This document shows, in pieces, positions 59,349 through 64,000 of a DNA stretch of 64,000 bases. This stretch comes from JBAYIE01 sp041665785 (GTDB lineage: Bacteria; Bacteroidota; Bacteroidia; UKL13-3). Made by a program: the position numbers and the translations under genes. A model generated the notes under the pieces. The model saw nothing but the letters and a program-made list of their open reading frames with translations, had not been told where the DNA came from and did not search any database. Position 1 is the first letter of the stretch. Each line of letters opens with the position of its first letter. The DNA is taken from contig JBAYIE010000008.1 of NCBI GenBank assembly GCA_041665785.1, forward strand, positions 1-64,000. The letters are read 5' to 3'.

Positions 59349-60740
59349 GTGAATACATTAATCTTAACTACCATTCTCGGTTTGTTGTGCATGGTGATGG
59401 AAATTTTTAACCTGCGCAAGCTCCTCGTTCCGGTCCTGATTGCCGGATTGTGTGCTGTTTTTTATGTGAATTATACCGGATGGGAATTGCTTGCACCGGT
59501 TAGTGTTGGAGGCATCAACATGGATCATATGATGCAGGTTGATCATTTCAGTATGGCATTTAGTGCGCTGTCCATTTTCCTTACAGCCATGATCATTCTA
59601 ATGGGTTCCGATTTTTACCGCAACGAACAACATCACCTGAGCGATTACCTTTCGATTATAGTTTTCATCCTTTGCGGTACACTCGTATTGTTTAGTTTCA
59701 ACAATCTGGCGATGTTGTTTCTGGGCATCGAAATCGTTTCCATATCGCTGTATATTATGGCCGGCAGCAAACGTTTCGATCTGCGCTCGAACGAGGCCGG
59801 ATTCAAATATTTCCTGATGGGTGCTTTTGCTTCCGGTTTTCTGTTGTTCGGCATAGCACTGGTTTATGGATCTACCGGCTCATTTGAACTGGCTAAAATC
59901 TCAACTTATGTAGAAGACGGAAACCTCTCCCCTTTGTTCTACGCCGGATGTTTACTCATCATTATCGCTTTGTTATTTAAGGTAGCTGCCGTTCCATTCC
60001 ATTTCTGGAGTCCGGATGTGTATGAAGGTTCTCCGGCATTGGTTACTGCTTTAATGTCAACACTGGTAAAAGTTTCCCTTTTTGCAGCTTTCTACCGCTT
60101 ACTCGAAAATGGATTCTTTGGAGCGTATGCCTTTACCACACCCATCCTGATGTGGGTAACTGCAGCCACTTTGATATTGGGAAATCTCACCGCATTGTTT
60201 CAGGAAAATTTCAAGCGCATGCTGGCATATTCCGGAATATCTCATGCCGGTTATATGCTGATGGGTGTAATGAGCATGCCTGCTCAAAGTGAATCGGCAC
60301 TGTTCTTTTATGCAAGTGCATACGCCATCGCCTCAATCGGAGTTTTTGCTGTAGCTATTCCGGTTTTTCTGGCACAACGAAACGAAGGAGTGAATGCCTT
60401 TAACGGATTGGGTAAACGTAATCCATTATTAGCTGCCTTACTAACCATTTGTATGTTGTCGGTTGCCGGAATTCCTCCCTTTGCAGGTTTCCTCGCCAAA
60501 TACTACATCTTCTCGCAAGCTTTTCAATCCGAAATGTTTGGTATTACCTTACTGGCTGTGATCACCTCTATTATTGCCGTTTATTATTACTTCAGAGTAA
60601 TTGTGGCCATGTATACCAAAGAGCCTAATGATACCGAGGTAAAACCCGCTCCGGTTTACTGGATCGTATTGTGGATTTGCGTTGCTCTGAGCATTGTATT
60701 GGGAATCTTTCCGGATAGTTTGATGCAACTGTTGAGCTAA
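59349..60740 (+). CDS. nuoN: NADH-quinone oxidoreductase subunit N
   Basis: Third antiporter-like pump subunit, 463 residues, last gene of the operon. The conserved Glu is in LAMLFLGIEIVSISLYIMAG, the Lys in LLFKVAAVPFHFWSPDVYEG, and a second Lys site in NFKRMLAYSGISHAGYMLMG. Starts with GTG (59349), 18 bases after nuoM. The 3' side is a repeat-rich gap with only a weak hairpin. Confidence 0.97.
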   Translation: MNTLILTTILGLLCMVMEIFNLRKLLVPVLIAGLCAVFYVNYTGWELLAPVSVGGINMDHMMQVDHFSMAFSALSIFLTAMIILMGSDFYRNEQHHLSDYLSIIVFILCGTLVLFSFNNLAMLFLGIEIVSISLYIMAGSKRFDLRSNEAGFKYFLMGAFASGFLLFGIALVYGSTGSFELAKISTYVEDGNLSPLFYAGCLLIIIALLFKVAAVPFHFWSPDVYEGSPALVTALMSTLVKVSLFAAFYRLLENGFFGAYAFTTPILMWVTAATLILGNLTALFQENFKRMLAYSGISHAGYMLMGVMSMPAQSESALFFYASAYAIASIGVFAVAIPVFLAQRNEGVNAFNGLGKRNPLLAALLTICMLSVAGIPPFAGFLAKYYIFSQAFQSEMFGITLLAVITSIIAVYYYFRVIVAMYTKEPNDTEVKPAPVYWIVLWICVALSIVLGIFPDSLMQLLS

Positions 60741-60741
60741 C

Positions 60742-61019
60742 GGTAGAGACGCAATTCATTTCGTCTTTTGGTTATTACACGTGTGTCATGTTCAACCGCG
60801 TTGCGGTTGGCTTTCATGTAGGAGCTTTGTTGCCTGGAGTTATGGATGAAGGACCGCGTTGCGGTCAATCCCGGATGCAGGAAAAATTCCAATTGCATTT
60901 AAATATGGGCATTGCATGTATTGCCCAATCTATTTACCAAAAACCAACAATATTTTCGGTTAAGATTTATGTTTTGAACATCCCGTTTTATTGAGGGCAT
61001 TACATGTAATGCTCCAACA
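60742..61019. repeat. Palindrome-rich gap after the nuo operon
   Basis: No gene in these 278 bases. Contents in order: a weak hairpin AGACG/CGTCT (about 60747-60766) followed by TTT, possibly the nuo terminator. Then CAACCGC-GTT-GCGGTTG (60793-60809) and GACCGC-GTT-GCGGTC (60852-60866). Then two copies of a GGGCATT-ACATG-type palindrome at 60907-60926 and 60995-61015, the second with the perfect core GCATTACATGTAATGC. The frame at 60788-60994 runs across these and is rejected. Confidence 0.7.
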
Positions 61020-61502
61020 TCAACAATCAATCTCCACACCGAATTGTTCAAGATGATGCATACAATGTTTGAAATGAAACTGCAGCCATTCATGAAAATT
61101 CAGGGGTCCGAAAATATTGTGCATGCGGGTAAATGATGGGTCCTGCGATTTAAAAGAAGACACAAACAAATCAATATCGTTTTGCAATTCAATTAACGCT
61201 GCTTCAATATTCGCATTTCGCAATTGCTTGTATTCATCGGTATAAATCGGATTCTGAAAGTTGTGCTGCATGGGCCGGTCGTTCAAGAGCCCAATTGCCT
61301 TTACCCGTTCCAGTTTATCTTCGGGTGTTGTTTGGGGCATGGTGAAACTTCCGTTGGATGCTTTAAATGGCCATGCCAAATGTTCGATCATTTGCCTTAC
61401 GTTCATGGTTCCCCATAGCGCAGGTGTATTTTCGGGGATAGCACCTAACTGATGAATAAGTCGGTTCCTGAGATAAAATTCTATTTCTTCAGCAGTTTTC
61501 AT
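61020..61502 (-). CDS. DinB-like/DUF1569 protein
   Basis: 160-residue four-helix protein of the DinB/DUF1569 group, putative metal-dependent enzymes or thiol-related proteins of mostly unknown role. Family features are the N-terminal helix, then WGTMNVRQMIEHLAWPF with the first His, and FHEWLQFHFKHCMHHLEQFG with further His residues that could bind metal. ATG at 61502, two bases after the protease gene's stop at 61505, on the opposite end of a short minus-strand pair. Cytosolic. Confidence 0.78.
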   Translation of the reverse strand: MKTAEEIEFYLRNRLIHQLGAIPENTPALWGTMNVRQMIEHLAWPFKASNGSFTMPQTTPEDKLERVKAIGLLNDRPMQHNFQNPIYTDEYKQLRNANIEAALIELQNDIDLFVSSFKSQDPSFTRMHNIFGPLNFHEWLQFHFKHCMHHLEQFGVEIDC

Positions 61503-61504
61503 TT

Positions 61505-63181
61505 TTACTGATTTTTATGCAGGTTATACAGCGTGATGGAATGGGTCAGCGTGATCAATTGAATGCCATAATTCCCTTTCTTCCAATGATTCGATTTTGA
61601 GAGAGATGCCCGATAGATCCCTGCCTGTTTCACTTTGATTCGATCGGAATAAACGATGTAACCCGTTGAGTCGGTAATGATGAGCTGTATTTTTTGAGGA
61701 CTGTTTAAAGCATAGGCTACATGCAAACGTTCATCAATGAAACGGGCATCCAATAAACTATTTTGCGTGATTCGATCCAGAGAATCTTTACTGTCCATTA
61801 TTGCTCTGGCCATTGCGGCATCAGGCACTCCGTAGCCGATATAATTGTTTGGTCGGGTATAATTATCCGAACTGAGTTTTATCGCCTGGGCAATAGCCGA
61901 TGTACCCGTGATGGGGCAAGCCTGCATCAAACAGGCAATGGTACCACAAATCAATGGACAAGCATATGAAGTACCATTTCCGGGATACACAATCCCGTTT
62001 TCCGAAAGTACCATGGTTCGTTCTCCCATAGCCACAAGGTCCGGCTTTACGCGCCGGTCGGCAGTAGGTCCGATCGAACTGAACAAAGCCAGATTCCCCG
62101 TCTCATCCACCCCACCAACCGTAATTACATCTTTCACATCAGCGGGTGCAACAATTTTTCTCCAGTTATTATCGCCTTCGTTTCCCGAACTGCATACTAC
62201 AACCATGCCTTTTGCAACAGCCAGAGTAGCCCCTTTGGAGATTAGTGTGGTATTCCCATTTAACTCTTTCAGCCGGTGATTTTGTTGTTTATCGTCGAAC
62301 TCATTATAACCCAGCGATGATTGAATGAGATCTGCACCGGCGCTATCGGCCAATTCAGCTCCTAAAATCCATAAGGCTTCTTCGAGCAGGTTTTCATTTA
62401 AAGCATCTTCAGTCCGGATCAGCAGATAATTTGCAGCATAGGCCGTGCCCACCAAACGGTTGGGTGCATAGGCAGCCATGCACGACAAGACACCGGTACC
62501 ATGCGCATCATCATCATACACCTGAGTATTTCCATCCACCAGATCTCGTGTTAAAACGATTTGCGACGAATCAAACAAATGCCGGAAATAGGAAATATGA
62601 TTTACTTTACTGAATCCCGCATCCAAAACTGCCACTGTTATACCTTTGCCGTTGAAGCCCAGTTGATGCAGTGCAGGAGTATTCAACATCTTCACCTGTA
62701 AAGCAGATTTTCCATAAAAATCAGAATCCTGTTCGAGTTGCTTTGAAGGATTTACTTTGGCTTCCAATGTTTCCACCAACTCGTGTATGTCCTTTCTGAC
62801 CACTCCTTGCAACACTTTGCGTTCGCCGAGATACGTTGTACTGCTTATAAAAGGTAAATTCCGTATGGTATCCGACAATTTTTTTTGTTTGCTTTCAACA
62901 AGGATTGCATTCATCCAACGCGATGTTCCGGTTACCTGAACACCAAGTAGGCTTAGTGTTTGAGTAAATACCGGATTGACCGGAATATCATTCATCCCGA
63001 TAGAAATCTGCAATCTGTTCTTACGTTGAATGGATTTTGAGGATAGGAATGCCTCCGGCTTCGACATCTTATACTGACTGGTATCTTTACCATTCAAAGA
63101 AATCCAATGATAATATTTTCCGGATTGCGCTGATGTATATACAGTTTGCAGTAAAAAGATAATTGCGACAATTTGTTTCAT
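61505..63181 (-). CDS. Secreted subtilisin-like (S8) serine protease
   Basis: 558 residues with a signal peptide (MKQIVAIIFLLQTVYTSAQ). A pro-region (about 20-150) precedes the S8 domain. The triad is Asp187 (TVAVLDAGF), His about 227 (DDDAHGTGVLS) and Ser405 (GNGTSYACPL), with the oxyanion Asn in VVCSSGNEGDNN. The last 80 residues form a beta-rich domain (IQLIITDSTGYIVYS, GIYRASLSK) that resembles a weak T9SS-type C-terminal domain but lacks the YPNP-type opening. Whether T9SS exports it is open. It is followed after 2 bases by the DinB-like gene. Confidence 0.9.
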   Translation of the reverse strand: MKQIVAIIFLLQTVYTSAQSGKYYHWISLNGKDTSQYKMSKPEAFLSSKSIQRKNRLQISIGMNDIPVNPVFTQTLSLLGVQVTGTSRWMNAILVESKQKKLSDTIRNLPFISSTTYLGERKVLQGVVRKDIHELVETLEAKVNPSKQLEQDSDFYGKSALQVKMLNTPALHQLGFNGKGITVAVLDAGFSKVNHISYFRHLFDSSQIVLTRDLVDGNTQVYDDDAHGTGVLSCMAAYAPNRLVGTAYAANYLLIRTEDALNENLLEEALWILGAELADSAGADLIQSSLGYNEFDDKQQNHRLKELNGNTTLISKGATLAVAKGMVVVCSSGNEGDNNWRKIVAPADVKDVITVGGVDETGNLALFSSIGPTADRRVKPDLVAMGERTMVLSENGIVYPGNGTSYACPLICGTIACLMQACPITGTSAIAQAIKLSSDNYTRPNNYIGYGVPDAAMARAIMDSKDSLDRITQNSLLDARFIDERLHVAYALNSPQKIQLIITDSTGYIVYSDRIKVKQAGIYRASLSKSNHWKKGNYGIQLITLTHSITLYNLHKNQ

Positions 63182-63259
63182 ATTCCCTATTCATGCCAGG
63201 CATTTTTAATGAAGCAAAGCATGCAGTTGTAAATTTAACTCAATTTAACTCAGCAGATT

Positions 63260-64000
63260 TTACCGTTCAAAACTTTTCTCAATCCAGCCTCCGGCAATCA
63301 CATCGTTACCTTCGTAAAATACCGCTGATTGTCCCGGTGCGATCGCTTTTACATGGGTGCGAAAATCCACTTTCATTTTATCTCCCACCATGGCAATATC
63401 TGCCAGTGATCCTGAATCTTTGTATCGGATTTTTGTGAGCGACTCCAAAGGTTGATCCAATGTAGCATATTTCCCCATATTGATACCCCTCACCCACATA
63501 CCGTTGCGTTGCAAATCATCTTCGCGTCCCAGGATCACGCGATTGGATTCGGGTTGAATTTCTATCACATACAATGGTTCACCTACAGCTATTTCCAATC
63601 CTTTTCGCTGGCCAATGGTATAAAACGGATATCCGCGATGTTTACCCAGAATTTTCCCATCTACCCCCACAAACATTCCTCCTTCAACTTCTGCTTCCAG
63701 TCCATCCACCTTACGTTTCAGAAATCCGCGATAATCATTATCGGGAACAAAACAGATTTCATAGCTTTCACTTTTCTTCGCCAGCTCTTCATACCCCATG
63801 TCGATCGCCATCTGACGAATTTCCGTTTTGCGGAACTGCCCCAGCGGGAAGCGGGTTTTGGCCAGACTCTCCTGCGTCAGACCCCACAATACATACGACT
63901 GATCTTTGTTTTCGTCCAATCCTTTTGAAACTACATATCTGTTGTTTTCCCGGCGCACCTGTGCATAATGTCCGGTGGCAATAAATTCGCAGTCGAGCTG
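63260..64000 (-). CDS. mnmA: tRNA 2-thiouridylase MnmA (N-terminal part outside window)
   Basis: 3' part of the enzyme that inserts sulfur at C2 of wobble uridine in tRNAs for Lys, Glu and Gln. The frame is open to the last base, where FIATGHYAQVRREN, the end of the PP-loop ATPase domain, is readable. Then come DENKDQSYVLWGLTQESLA, the catalytic Cys loop SYEICFVPDNDYRGFL, the central domain GYPFYTIGQRKGLEIAVGE, and the C-terminal beta-barrel closing APGQSAVFYEGNDVIAGGWI. The start and the first catalytic Cys lie beyond 64000. Confidence 0.95.
   Translation of the reverse strand, partial: QLDCEFIATGHYAQVRRENNRYVVSKGLDENKDQSYVLWGLTQESLAKTRFPLGQFRKTEIRQMAIDMGYEELAKKSESYEICFVPDNDYRGFLKRKVDGLEAEVEGGMFVGVDGKILGKHRGYPFYTIGQRKGLEIAVGEPLYVIEIQPESNRVILGREDDLQRNGMWVRGINMGKYATLDQPLESLTKIRYKDSGSLADIAMVGDKMKVDFRTHVKAIAPGQSAVFYEGNDVIAGGWIEKSFER

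Noticed and set aside
60788..60994. 68-residue open frame after nuoN
   Set aside because: Composed of palindromic repeats.

Overview
The window is a dense bacterial chromosome segment from a member of the Bacteroidota, probably a free-living aerobic lineage of the Chitinophagales/Sphingobacteriia type. That placement rests on family content and is inferred. Lineage markers are a DUF1501 protein with a C-terminal type IX secretion (T9SS) sorting domain beside a DUF1800 partner, a DUF4835 protein in the bamD-rpoZ-coaBC cluster, a long NusB, a PUR-like DUF3276 protein, a 321-residue NuoG, DUF4199 and DUF1573 proteins, and promoters of the TTTG-N19-TAnnTTTG type. Shine-Dalgarno sequences are mostly absent and non-AUG starts are frequent.

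Layout. 1-5.4 kb: the 3' end of hrpB, a DEAD-box helicase, guaA and pfkA, separated by two repeat-rich gaps. 5.4-12.5 kb: a lipoprotein, the PUR-like protein, an ABC exporter half, leucine-type dehydrogenase, nusB, a DUF1573 lipoprotein, yajC and coaE. 12.5-15.5 kb: a LolC/E-type permease diverging from namZ, with ccmB overlapping namZ. 15.5-21.2 kb: a complete minus-strand SUF operon, sufB-C-D-S-E-sufT. 21.3-30.8 kb: a short-chain dehydrogenase, a cysteine-free redoxin, an acyltransferase-like protein, tsaE, a BtuF-like protein, DUF4199, two glycosyltransferases, acylphosphatase, a low-molecular-weight phosphatase, an M20 hydrolase, and an ECF sigma factor followed by a 77-residue possible anti-sigma. 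31-37 kb: uvrA, tRNA-Lys(CTT), a small AT-rich accessory patch, a lipoprotein and ffh. 37-47.6 kb: the DUF1800/DUF1501 pair, recN, an aminotransferase, DUF4835, coaBC, rpoZ, bamD and a secreted NlpC/P60 hydrolase. 47.8-60.7 kb: a complete 14-gene complex I operon, nuoA-N, behind a good promoter. 60.7-64 kb: a palindrome-rich gap, a DinB/DUF1569 protein, a subtilisin-like protease and the 3' part of mnmA.

How the genes work together. Most of the window is housekeeping. SUF builds Fe-S clusters, and the nuo operon contains many Fe-S subunits. bamD, DUF4835, the LolC/E permease, yajC, ffh and the sorting-domain protein all concern envelope assembly and export. hrpB, the DEAD-box helicase, nusB, rpoZ, tsaE, mnmA and tRNA-Lys concern RNA.

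I saw no CRISPR array, insertion sequence, prophage or defence island, and no clear new multi-gene system. The observations most worth following up are: a redoxin that has lost every cysteine; a CoaBC with Asp and Ser where the E. coli decarboxylase has Asn125 and Cys158; a truncated NuoG with a rearranged four-cysteine motif; a possible minimal sigma/anti-sigma pair; an unpaired ABC exporter half with a degenerate Walker B; and several families of palindromic or AT-rich intergenic repeats, one with compensatory base changes.
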